Assembly (NCBI GenBank): GCA_963767565.1
Contig: CAVYEG010000004.1
Span: 62,001 to 126,000 of the forward strand
Direction: 5' to 3'
Source of the DNA: Palsa-504 sp963767565
Lineage (GTDB): Bacteria > Actinomycetota > Actinomycetes > Streptosporangiales > Streptosporangiaceae
DNA length: 64,000 nt
The position numbers were made by a program, and so were the translations under genes. Position 1 is the stretch's first letter; every line of letters starts with the position of its first letter. Positions 24,697-32,193 of the stretch are shown here, piece by piece. The notes under the pieces are model-generated. The model was not told the origin of the DNA. It did no database searches and worked only from the letters and a program-made list of their open reading frames with translations.

Positions 24697-25588
24697 GCTC
24701 GCTGACCAGGACCTCGGCGAAGCCGAAGCGGGCCATGATGCGGTCCAGGACCAGCGCGCCGCCCCCGATCACGTCCACCCGGCCGGGGTGCATGACGCCG
24801 ATGACGGCGCGTTCGGCGCGGGTCTGGGCTAGCAGCTGCTGGGTCACCCGGTGCACGTCCGCGGCGGATATGCGGGAGTGATGGATCCGTTCGGCCTGAT
24901 AGGTGGGCAGGCCCAGGGCGATGGCGGCCACCGTGGTCACCGAGCCCGCCAGTCCGACCAGGGTCCTGGCGCGGGTGACGGGCACTTCCGCGGCCACCTG
25001 CTCCAGCGCCGCGTCGATGTCGGCGGTGGCCGCCGCCACCTGGCCGGGGGCGGGCGGGTCGCCGGGCAGGTGCCGTTCGGTCATCCGGACGCAGCCGATG
25101 TTGACCGAGATCGCCGCGTCGGGGTGACCCGCCGCGCCGAGCACGAACTCGGTCGACCCGCCGCCGATGTCGGCGACCAGGAAGGGGCAGGCCTCGGCCT
25201 GCCCGGCCAGTTCGGCGGTGGCTCCGGTGAACGACAGCACGGCCTCCGCCGAGCCGGTCAGGACCTCGGGTGCGACCCCGAGGACCTCCTTGACCTGCCG
25301 GGCGAAGTCGGCGGCGTTGCTCGCGTCCCGGGTGGCGCTGGTGGCTACCATGCGGACGGCCTGGGCCGCGGATCCGCCGATGACGCCGGCGTAGTCGCGC
25401 AGCACGGCCATGGTGCGGTCCAGCGCCTCGGGGGCCAGCCGCCCGGTCCGGTCCACGCCCTGCCCGAGCCGGACGATCTCCATCCGGCGGGCCACGTCGG
25501 TGATCTGGCCGCGGCCGGGATCCACGTCGGCCACCAGCAGCCGCAGCGAGTTCGTACCGCAGTCCACCGCGGCCACCCGGGAGGTCAT
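24644..25588 (-). CDS. ppx: Ppx/GppA exopolyphosphatase
   Basis: Hydrolyses inorganic polyphosphate or (p)ppGpp. The 314 residues belong to the ASKHA fold: phosphate-1 motif AAVDCGTNSLRLLVAD at the start, phosphate-2 motif VADIGGGSTEFVLG (about 145) and VGLAGSVTTVAAIALGL. The short form (about 310 residues, no HD domain) is typical of actinobacteria (Rv1026-like). The ATG at 25588 overlaps the DUF501 stop codon, so translation is probably coupled. It is part of the conserved eno - ftsB - DUF501 - ppx order. Confidence 0.92.
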   Translation of the reverse strand: MTSRVAAVDCGTNSLRLLVADVDPGRGQITDVARRMEIVRLGQGVDRTGRLAPEALDRTMAVLRDYAGVIGGSAAQAVRMVATSATRDASNAADFARQVKEVLGVAPEVLTGSAEAVLSFTGATAELAGQAEACPFLVADIGGGSTEFVLGAAGHPDAAISVNIGCVRMTERHLPGDPPAPGQVAAATADIDAALEQVAAEVPVTRARTLVGLAGSVTTVAAIALGLPTYQAERIHHSRISAADVHRVTQQLLAQTRAERAVIGVMHPGRVDVIGGGALVLDRIMARFGFAEVLVSEHDILDGIAWSLAGDPPP

Positions 25589-26268
25589 GCGCGCGGCTCC
25601 GGCGCGGCCGGTGCTGGCTCGGACGCTGCTGGGTCGGACGCTGCTGGGTCGGACGCTGCTGGGTCGGACGCTGCTGGGTCGGACGCTGCTGGGTCGGACG
25701 CTGCTGGGTCGGACGGTGCTGGGTCGGACGGTGCTGGCTGGCATAGTGCTGGCTCGGACAGGCCCGGCATGGACGGGCCGGGCACGCACGGGCCGGGCTG
25801 CCACCATTCGCCCGCCGCGTCGAGCGCCTCGCGGCCGAACGGGTTCACGTCGCCCGCGGCCAGCTCGTGGGCGGCCAGCGCGTGCAGGCACTTGACCCGG
25901 GCCGGCATGCCGCCGGCCGACTGCGTGCCGGCCGGCAGGGGCTCGACGCCCGCCGACCGGGCCGCCGCCTCCCGGCGGGCCAGGTAGTCGCGGTGCGCGG
26001 CCTGGTAGCGGTGCCGCAGCGCGTCGTCGGCCAGCCGGGCGGTCATGTCCTTCATCAGGCCCGAGGCTTCCAGCTTGCTGACCGCCGCCGCGGCCCGGGG
26101 GCAGGTCAGGTAGTACAGGGTCGGGAACGGGCTGCCGTCGGGCAGCCGGGGGGCGGTCTCGGCCACGTCGGGCAGGCCGCACGGGCAGCGGTGGGCCACG
26201 GCCAGCAGCCCGCGCGGCGGTCGGCCGAGCTGGGCGGCGATGACCGCCGCGTCCTGCTCGGTGATCAC
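25585..26268 (-). CDS. DUF501 protein with repeat-rich C-terminal tail
   Basis: A 227-residue protein of unknown function, conserved between ftsB-like and ppx genes across actinobacteria. The DUF501 core (about 1-165) shows QLGRPPRGLLAVAHRCPCGLPDV, the LYYLTCPRA motif and GGMPARVKCLHALAAHELAAG. The last about 60 residues are an added tail with PAPSDPAP and six SDPAA copies. The GTG at 26268 has GGGAG 7 nt upstream and gives the usual family start (ITEQDAAVIAAQLGR). It overlaps ppx by 4 bp. Conserved cysteines suggest metal binding, unproven. Confidence 0.88.
   Translation of the reverse strand: MITEQDAAVIAAQLGRPPRGLLAVAHRCPCGLPDVAETAPRLPDGSPFPTLYYLTCPRAAAAVSKLEASGLMKDMTARLADDALRHRYQAAHRDYLARREAAARSAGVEPLPAGTQSAGGMPARVKCLHALAAHELAAGDVNPFGREALDAAGEWWQPGPCVPGPSMPGLSEPALCQPAPSDPAPSDPAASDPAASDPAASDPAASDPAASDPAASEPAPAAPEPRA
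25618..25735. repeat. 15-bp tandem repeat encoding (SDPAA)n
   Basis: A GGACGCTGCTGGGTC unit is repeated about eight times with few changes, in frame in the DUF501 tail. The unit length is a multiple of three, so slippage changes tail length without frameshift. Confidence 0.9.
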
Positions 26269-26369
26269 TGTGTCTCCCGCTCGCCTCCAGGGCGCCCTGA
26301 GGCGTCGCCTTCCCTCGTCGCTCCTTCGTCGCTGCTCAATCCAGGCGACGCCGCGCCCCTCCGGCTCAC

Positions 26370-26771
26370 TCACCGTGCCGGGCTCACGTCGGACTGCTCG
26401 ACCGACTGCCACAGCTTGCCGTACCAGGGGGCGGGCCCGGCCTTCGGCGGCGGGGTGCCGCCCAGCAGCGGCTGGCTGCCCTCCACCACGTAGCACTGGG
26501 TCCCGGGGAAGCACATATCCAGCTCCTGCTGGGCCAGCTGCTCGATGTAGGCCCGGTCGGACAGCCTGGATTGCTGCGCTTCCAGGTTCTTGACCTGGGC
26601 CTGCATGGCCTGCCGGGTGGCCACGAGCTGGTCGATCTGCTGGCGCTGAGCGAGGTACTCCCGGACCGGGTAGGCCAGGCTCAGCGCGATGGCGCAGATC
26701 ACCACGGCCAGCACCGCGGCCCGGCTGGTCAGCCGGGTGGTCCGGGGCGCCGCGGGGGGCCGGGGGGTCAT
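26370..26771 (-). CDS. FtsB/DivIC-family septum formation protein
   Basis: A 133-residue single-pass membrane protein for cell division. A basic, Pro-rich cytoplasmic N-terminus (about 1-17) and one membrane helix (AVLAVVICAIALSLAYPV) are followed by an extracellular coiled coil (REYLAQRQQIDQLVATRQAM...VKNLEAQQSRLSD). The FtsB-type end is YIEQLAQQELDMCFPGTQCYVV, then a Pro-rich tail. In this family the coiled coil pairs with FtsL and recruits FtsQ. Two cysteines seven residues apart could form a disulfide outside the cell. It lies 5 bp after eno and about 100 bp before DUF501, as in mycobacteria. Confidence 0.88.
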   Translation of the reverse strand: MTPRPPAAPRTTRLTSRAAVLAVVICAIALSLAYPVREYLAQRQQIDQLVATRQAMQAQVKNLEAQQSRLSDRAYIEQLAQQELDMCFPGTQCYVVEGSQPLLGGTPPPKAGPAPWYGKLWQSVEQSDVSPAR

Positions 26772-26776
26772 GAGTC

Positions 26777-28060
26777 CTAGCTGGCGGTAAAGCGCGGGTA
26801 GGCGCTGGCGCCGGCGTAGCTGGCGGCGTCGCCCAGCAGCTCCTCGATCCGCAGCAGCTGGTTGTACTTGGCCACGCGCTCGCCGCGCGCCGGGGCCCCG
26901 GTCTTGATCTGGCCGCAGTTGGTGGCCACGGCCAGGTCGGCGATGGTGGTGTCGTCGGTCTCGCCGGACCGGTGGCTGATCACGCAGGTGAACCCGGCCC
27001 GGTGGGCCAGGCTGACCGCGTCCAGGGTCTCGGTCACGGTGCCGATCTGGTTGAGCTTGACCAGCAGCGAGTTGGCCGACCGCTCGGCGATGCCGCGGCG
27101 GATCCGCTCGGGGTTGGTGACGAAGATGTCGTCGCCGACCACCTGGACCCGGTCGCCGACGGTGGCGGTCAGCTGCTGCCAGCCCGCCCAGTCCTCCTCG
27201 GCCAGCGGGTCCTCGACGGACACGATGGGGTAGTTGTCCAGCCAGTCGCCGTAGACGGCCGCCATGTCGGCCGAGGTCTGCGGCTTGCCCTCGAAGGTGT
27301 AGGCGCCCTCGGAGTGGAACTCTGAGGCGGCCGCGTCGATGGCTAGCGCGACGTCCTGGCCCGGGCTGAACCCGGCCTTGCCGATGGCCTCGACGATCAG
27401 GTCCAGGGCGGCCCGGTTGTGCTCCAGGTCGGGCGCGAAGCCGCCCTCGTCGCCGACGCCGGTGGACAGCCCGCGCTGCTTGACCACCGACTTCAGCGCG
27501 TGGTAGACCTCGGCGCCCCAGCGCAGCGCGTCGGAGAAGGTGGCCGCGCCGATCGGCGTGATCATGAACTCCTGGATGTCCACGTTGTTGTCGGCGTGCG
27601 CGCCGCCGTTCAGGATGTTCATGAGCGGGACCGGCAGCACGTGCGCGTTCGGGCCGCCCAGGTAGCGGAACAGCGGCAGGCCGGCCGAGTCCGCCGCGGC
27701 CCGGGCCACGGCCATGCTGACCCCGACGATGGCGTTCGCGCCCAGCCGCGACTTGTCCGGCGTCCGGTCCAGGTCGATCAGGGCCTGGTCGACCAGCCGC
27801 TGGTCGTCGGCCTCGTGGCCGAGCAGCTCCGGCTGGATCTCGTCGATGACGCCCTGGACGGCGCGGGTGACCGCCTTGCCGCCGAACTCGGCGTCGCCGT
27901 CGCGCAGTTCAACCGCCTCGAACGCGCCGGTGGAGGCGCCGCTCGGCACGCCGGCCTTCGAGACGGTGCCGTCGTCCAACGCCACCTCGACCTCGAGGGT
28001 CGGGTTCCCCCGGGAGTCCAGGATCTGCCTGGCGTGTATCGCTTCGATGGAGGCCACCAC
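26777..28060 (-). CDS. eno: Enolase
   Basis: Interconverts 2-phosphoglycerate and phosphoenolpyruvate in glycolysis. The 427 residues are full length. It has the N-terminal IEAIHARQILDSRGNPTLEVEV, the flexible catalytic loop GVPSGASTGAFEAVELRD, LAIDAAASEF, the metal-binding VEDPLAEEDW and the signature LLVKLNQIGTVTETLDAV. The substrate loop SHRSGETDDTTIADLAVA follows. All catalytic positions look intact. It is the first gene of the eno - ftsB - DUF501 - ppx - udgB run and diverges from the rmlC-like gene over about 100 bp. Confidence 0.97.
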   Translation of the reverse strand: MVASIEAIHARQILDSRGNPTLEVEVALDDGTVSKAGVPSGASTGAFEAVELRDGDAEFGGKAVTRAVQGVIDEIQPELLGHEADDQRLVDQALIDLDRTPDKSRLGANAIVGVSMAVARAAADSAGLPLFRYLGGPNAHVLPVPLMNILNGGAHADNNVDIQEFMITPIGAATFSDALRWGAEVYHALKSVVKQRGLSTGVGDEGGFAPDLEHNRAALDLIVEAIGKAGFSPGQDVALAIDAAASEFHSEGAYTFEGKPQTSADMAAVYGDWLDNYPIVSVEDPLAEEDWAGWQQLTATVGDRVQVVGDDIFVTNPERIRRGIAERSANSLLVKLNQIGTVTETLDAVSLAHRAGFTCVISHRSGETDDTTIADLAVATNCGQIKTGAPARGERVAKYNQLLRIEELLGDAASYAGASAYPRFTAS

Positions 28061-28163
28061 CGGCTCCTTGCCTTGTACTTACCCTTGTAGTCGAAACGAG
28101 CCTAGCCGAGGGACCGGGGTCCGGTGCGTGGGCCACGCCGTCGGCGGGACCGGGAGGGGACAC

Positions 28164-28712
28164 ATGGACGCAAGCCCCGTTCCGCGCATCGCCGGTGCGT
28201 GGCTGTTCCGCCCCGCCCCGCACGTGGATGAGCGCGGTTTCTTCTGCCGCACCTTCGACGCGGAGGTGGTCCGGGCGGCCGGGCTGGATCCCGCCGGGTT
28301 CGTTCAGGACAGCCTGTCACGTTCGATGCGCGGCGTAGTACGCGGCTTGCACGTGCGCCGAGGGCAGGGCGAGGCCAAGCTGGTCCGGTGCTCCTACGGA
28401 GCGATCTTCGACGTGGTGGTGGACCTGCGTCCCGCAGCGCCGACGTACCGCAACTGGGAGAGCTTCGAGCTGCGCGACGACGAGCAGGTCACGCTCTACG
28501 TGCCGGCCGGCTGCGGGCACGGATTCCAGGCCCTCACCGACCCGGCCGACGTGTCCTACCGGATCGACCGCGCCCACGACCCGGCCGAGGACGTCTCGAT
28601 CGCCTTCGACGACCCCGAGCTGGCCATCCCGTGGCCGCTGCCCGCCGCCTTCAGGTCGATGCGCGACCAGCGGGCGCCGTCGCTGGCCGCCGCGGCCCGG
28701 CTGCTCGGCTAG
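28164..28712 (+). CDS. dTDP-4-dehydrorhamnose 3,5-epimerase-like protein
   Basis: Cupin-fold sugar-nucleotide epimerase of 182 residues, related to RmlC. The family features are DERGFFCRTFD, FVQDSLSRSMRGVVRGLHVR (with the base histidine in RGLH), the Asp in VVDLRPAAPTY, YVPAGCGHGF and the end DDPELAIPWPLP. The conserved Tyr before the last block appears as His (AHDPAED), which may narrow or abolish one epimerisation. GGGAGGGG precedes the ATG. rmlA, rmlB and rmlD are not in the window. It is the first gene of the polysaccharide locus from the left and converges on the first Wzz-like gene. Confidence 0.82.
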   Translation: MDASPVPRIAGAWLFRPAPHVDERGFFCRTFDAEVVRAAGLDPAGFVQDSLSRSMRGVVRGLHVRRGQGEAKLVRCSYGAIFDVVVDLRPAAPTYRNWESFELRDDEQVTLYVPAGCGHGFQALTDPADVSYRIDRAHDPAEDVSIAFDDPELAIPWPLPAAFRSMRDQRAPSLAAAARLLG

Positions 28713-28720
28713 CGGGCCGG

Positions 28721-30073
28721 TTAGCGCTTGATCTCGGTGGTCATGCCGCGCAGGCGGGTGCCCAGGCCGCGGCTCGGCGGCTGCGCGAGTTGCTGGATGA
28801 CGCCGGTGGTCTGGTCAGTCGGCTCCGGGTCGGCCACGATGATGCCGGACACGTCACGGCGGTCGAGGGACGCGGCCATGGCCACCCGGGCCAGCTGCTC
28901 GGCCGTGGCCGCGCTGGCCGATACCCCCAGCACGGTGGCGCCGGTGCGCATCGTGTCGGGCACCTGCGGGTCGTTGCCGTCGACGACGGCGGCGACCACG
29001 GTCAATGCGGTGTCGGGCTGCAGGTCAGCGGCGCTTTCGGCGACCACGACCCGCAGCAGGCTGGGCCGTTTCGAGGATTCAGACGGCGGCGCGGCCAGTG
29101 CGGTCCGCAGCGTGGCCGTGGCGTCCGCGTCTTGCTGCGGGCCGATGACCAGGGTGGTGGGAGTGCCCTGGGAGGCGGCGAAGACGGCCAGCTGGGGCCC
29201 GAGAGCCAGAGCCCCGGAATCGGAGGCCAGCGACAGGACGGTGAACGACGATCCCTCGCGGCCGGCCCCGTGTCCGTGGCCGTGACCGTTGATGGCTGCC
29301 GCGCCCAGCTGCTGCAGCGCCTGCCTCAGGCGCAAGGCGTGCACCGCCGCCGGGTGGTAGCCCTCCAGCAGCCTCGTCCAGCCCGAGGCGTCGGTCGGGT
29401 GGGCGACGGGGAACGAGGCCAGCACGGGGACCCCGATCGAACGCGCGATCTCATCGCGCTCCCGGAGCCGGCGGTCATTGCGGCCCAGCAGCAGCACGGC
29501 GAGGGATCCGATGATCAGGCCGGCCAGCGCGCCCAGCAACGCGTAGATGACCATCCGCTCCGCCCGCGACGACCCGGTCGCGGTGATCGCGGGCGCCAGC
29601 TCCCGCGCTGATACGTGCCCGACCGGGCTGCTCGAAGAACTGACGTAGGCGACGTAGCTGTTGGCGACCGCGTTGGCGGTGGCTTCCGCGTCGGCGGCGC
29701 TCTTGCCGTTGGCGGTGACCGAGATGATGTCGGTGGCCGGGCTTCCCACTTGGACATTGCGGCGGAGCTGAGTGAGCGACAGGGCCGGACGGGCCGCGGG
29801 CAGCGCGCCCTGGAGCACCGGATTGCTGGCCGCCACCACCTCTTGGGTCGCGGTGAAAGGATCGAGTCCGTTGGCCGGGGCCTGCTGCTGCGTGGTCGAT
29901 GAGGAGGCCGGCGGCTGCAGCGCGACCAGCGCGATGCTGGTCATCGCCGGCGGGTTGAGCACGGCGTAGGCAGCGCCCGCGGCGATCCCCAGGATCACCA
30001 CGATGCTCACCACGAACTTGTGGCGCCGCACGATCTGTCCGGACCTGCGCAGGTCCACTGCCTTCTGGGTCAT
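28721..30073 (-). CDS. Wzz-like polysaccharide co-polymerase, degenerate nucleotide-binding domain (1)
   Basis: A 450-residue inner-membrane protein that should set glycan chain length or guide export. A short cytoplasmic start with TM1 (KFVVSIVVILGIAAGAAYAV) is followed by an extracellular part with the Wzz signature FTATQEVVAASNPVLQGAL and AEATANAVANSYVAYV. TM2 (IYALLGALAGLIIGSLAVLLLG) leads to a cytoplasmic BY-kinase-like fold. There the expected Walker A is replaced by VLSLASDSGALALGPQLAVFAA, with no GK[ST], and no Tyr cluster ends the protein. It is probably a pseudo-kinase. It resembles the protein at 46990-48255 over its length. The start overlaps the stop of the heparinase-like gene (ATGA). 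Confidence 0.82.
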   Translation of the reverse strand: MTQKAVDLRRSGQIVRRHKFVVSIVVILGIAAGAAYAVLNPPAMTSIALVALQPPASSSTTQQQAPANGLDPFTATQEVVAASNPVLQGALPAARPALSLTQLRRNVQVGSPATDIISVTANGKSAADAEATANAVANSYVAYVSSSSSPVGHVSARELAPAITATGSSRAERMVIYALLGALAGLIIGSLAVLLLGRNDRRLRERDEIARSIGVPVLASFPVAHPTDASGWTRLLEGYHPAAVHALRLRQALQQLGAAAINGHGHGHGAGREGSSFTVLSLASDSGALALGPQLAVFAASQGTPTTLVIGPQQDADATATLRTALAAPPSESSKRPSLLRVVVAESAADLQPDTALTVVAAVVDGNDPQVPDTMRTGATVLGVSASAATAEQLARVAMAASLDRRDVSGIIVADPEPTDQTTGVIQQLAQPPSRGLGTRLRGMTTEIKR

Positions 30074-32193
30074 CTGGTCTCCGCTTGGATTTCCGGCGCC
30101 CTTTCCTGCAGCGTGACGACGGACCTAGTCCATGCTACGGCCTGCTGGGAAACGGCCGGCTCGACCTGCCGCCCGGCCTCGTGGAACTCCAGCCGGGTGA
30201 TGAGCGGCGGCATCTCGGGCACGCACCGGCCGCGGCCGACCAGCGTGACGGCGGGCACGCGCCGCCCCAGGCCAGGGGAATACCAGCCGAGGATGGGGTC
30301 GGTTTCGCCGCGGTGCAGGCTCCACCGCAGCCCCGGCGGCAGTTCCAGCCGCGCGGCCCCGGCGACCGATGCCTCGGGCCAGCTCAGGATCGCGCAGGAT
30401 TCTTCGAGCTGGGCCTGCACCTCGGGGCCGAGGTGGAAGGCCAGGCGGATGTCGTGGCTGGCGGTGATCTGGTCGATGATGTCGATGCTGCGCGACGCCC
30501 GGTCCAGCAGGACCGAGCGGCGGTGGGTCGCGGCCGGCTCCAGCGCTGCGTATCCGTCGTGCTCGGCTATCCAGCTGGCGATGTCGCCGTCGTCGATGAC
30601 CTCGATCTCCCGGGCCCGGGCGTGCCGCAGCCACAGGAACGGGCCGCCCTCGCTGGACTGGCTCCGGCCGCCGAGCTCGGCGGTGTTGTGCGCGATGGTC
30701 GAGCGGAAGTAGGACCGCCACTCCGGATCGCCGTGATAGCAGTAGGTGCCCGGATCGGCCAGGATGTCCACGCCCGCGTAGCGGACCTCGACGGACAGCG
30801 CGTCGGCGTGGGCGTGCGCGGCGATGGACAGGAAACCGTGCGGCCCGCCGTCGCACCGGCACCAGATCTCGGGCGAGTCGTGCGCGGTGGTGCGCAGCAG
30901 GGTCACCCCGGCGTCCGCGAACCGGGACGGCCGCCGGGCCGGCCTGCCCTCGATGTCGTGCGGGGCGGGCGCCAGGGCGCCGATGAACGTGCTGCCCGCG
31001 TCCGGCGGCACCTGGGGCCACCAGTCGAGCCGGCCGAACAGCACCTCCCCCAGCGCCAGCAGCGCGGGCCAACGGTTGGGCACCGGAGCGTCGAGCAGCA
31101 GCGCCCGGCCCTCGTCCGAGTCACCCTGGCGGGGCGGGCGCAGCTGCCCGTCGACCAGGGCGGCGGCGCTGTCCACCATGGCGCACAGCCGCGCCCAGGT
31201 GGCCGCGCTCAGCGGGTGGCCGCTGGCGTCGGCCTCGACGGCCGCCAGCAGCCCGAGCTCGGCGACGAAACACTGGTAGTCCGAGGCGAGCTCACGGCCG
31301 ATACCGGTCGGGAAGGTGTTGCGGAGCAGCTCGCGCTCGAGCCGCCGGGCCGCCTGCCGCCGCCAGCGCTCGCTCTGCCGGAACCACGGGAACGCGCAGC
31401 TCGCCGCCAGCTGGCCGGCGGCCTCGGCGATCACGTGATTGTTCGCCGAGGAGCCGCGGCTGCAGAACGCGGCGAGGTACTGCTGGTGCCAGCGGATCTG
31501 CTGGACCGCGAGCGGGTTGCGCTCGAACAGGTCACTCACGCCGGGCCAGTCGTCCAGCAGGCGCCGGATCCAGGCCAGGCTGATCAGGCGGATGCCGAGC
31601 TCGATGCCGCTGGTCCAGTGCACGCCGGACAGGAAGGGGTTCTCCTGCCACCAGGAGCGGAGCTGATCGGCGACCCGCTGCGCGTAGCCCGGCTCGCCGG
31701 TGCGGGACCAGGCCGCGGCCAGCAGCGTGAGGTGCTGCAGGCGCGAGACCTCCCAGACCTGCTTGATGTTGCCGGTCTGCTCCGGCGAGCGGTGATCGAT
31801 CCGGAACGCGTACCGGTCCGGGTCGGAGCGCCGGCCGGTCACCGGGTCACCGAACCAGTCGGGCTGCGCCAGGTCGGTCCGGAGCACGCCGAGGACCTCC
31901 CATTCCCCGCGCAGCAGCCGGTCCGCGGCCTCGAGCAGGGGCTGGGCGGCCTGCTGCGCGACGCGCGCGGCGGTGCCGGGCGGCAGCACCGCGGTGAAGG
32001 CCAGCTCGCGGCCGGGCGCGGCCGCGACCTGGCCGGCCAGCTGCTCGCGGGTCACCTGGCGCGGGGCCCAGGCCGCCCGGATCAGCTGGTCGCGGGCCCG
32101 CCAGGCCATCTCGACCGGGGACATCCGCGCCGCCCGGCGGGCGTACCAGCCCAGGCGCGAGGTGCCAGTGGTGGTCATACCGGTCGTGCTCAC
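30070..32193 (-). CDS. Heparinase II/III / alginate lyase family protein
   Basis: A 707-residue protein of the polysaccharide lyase-like family found in exopolysaccharide gene clusters. The N-terminal half (to about 350) is an alpha/alpha toroid of the alginate-lyase type with WRARDQLIR, TGNIKQVWEVSRLQHLTLLA, SGIELGIRLISLAWI and SANNHVIAEAAGQLAASCAF. The C-terminal half is the beta-sandwich heparinase part (GGPHGFLSIAAHAHADALSVEV, DPGTYCYHGDPEWRSYFRSTIAHNTAEL), whose HAHADA and HNT histidines match the catalytic region. No signal peptide is seen. The GTG start overlaps the upstream TGA. A role trimming or editing the glycan is inferred. Confidence 0.85.
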   Translation of the reverse strand: MSTTGMTTTGTSRLGWYARRAARMSPVEMAWRARDQLIRAAWAPRQVTREQLAGQVAAAPGRELAFTAVLPPGTAARVAQQAAQPLLEAADRLLRGEWEVLGVLRTDLAQPDWFGDPVTGRRSDPDRYAFRIDHRSPEQTGNIKQVWEVSRLQHLTLLAAAWSRTGEPGYAQRVADQLRSWWQENPFLSGVHWTSGIELGIRLISLAWIRRLLDDWPGVSDLFERNPLAVQQIRWHQQYLAAFCSRGSSANNHVIAEAAGQLAASCAFPWFRQSERWRRQAARRLERELLRNTFPTGIGRELASDYQCFVAELGLLAAVEADASGHPLSAATWARLCAMVDSAAALVDGQLRPPRQGDSDEGRALLLDAPVPNRWPALLALGEVLFGRLDWWPQVPPDAGSTFIGALAPAPHDIEGRPARRPSRFADAGVTLLRTTAHDSPEIWCRCDGGPHGFLSIAAHAHADALSVEVRYAGVDILADPGTYCYHGDPEWRSYFRSTIAHNTAELGGRSQSSEGGPFLWLRHARAREIEVIDDGDIASWIAEHDGYAALEPAATHRRSVLLDRASRSIDIIDQITASHDIRLAFHLGPEVQAQLEESCAILSWPEASVAGAARLELPPGLRWSLHRGETDPILGWYSPGLGRRVPAVTLVGRGRCVPEMPPLITRLEFHEAGRQVEPAVSQQAVAWTRSVVTLQERAPEIQAETR

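Noticed and set aside
28721..30073. Active BY-kinase (Wzc-like)
   Set aside because: Walker A lacks GK[ST] and no C-terminal Tyr cluster is present.
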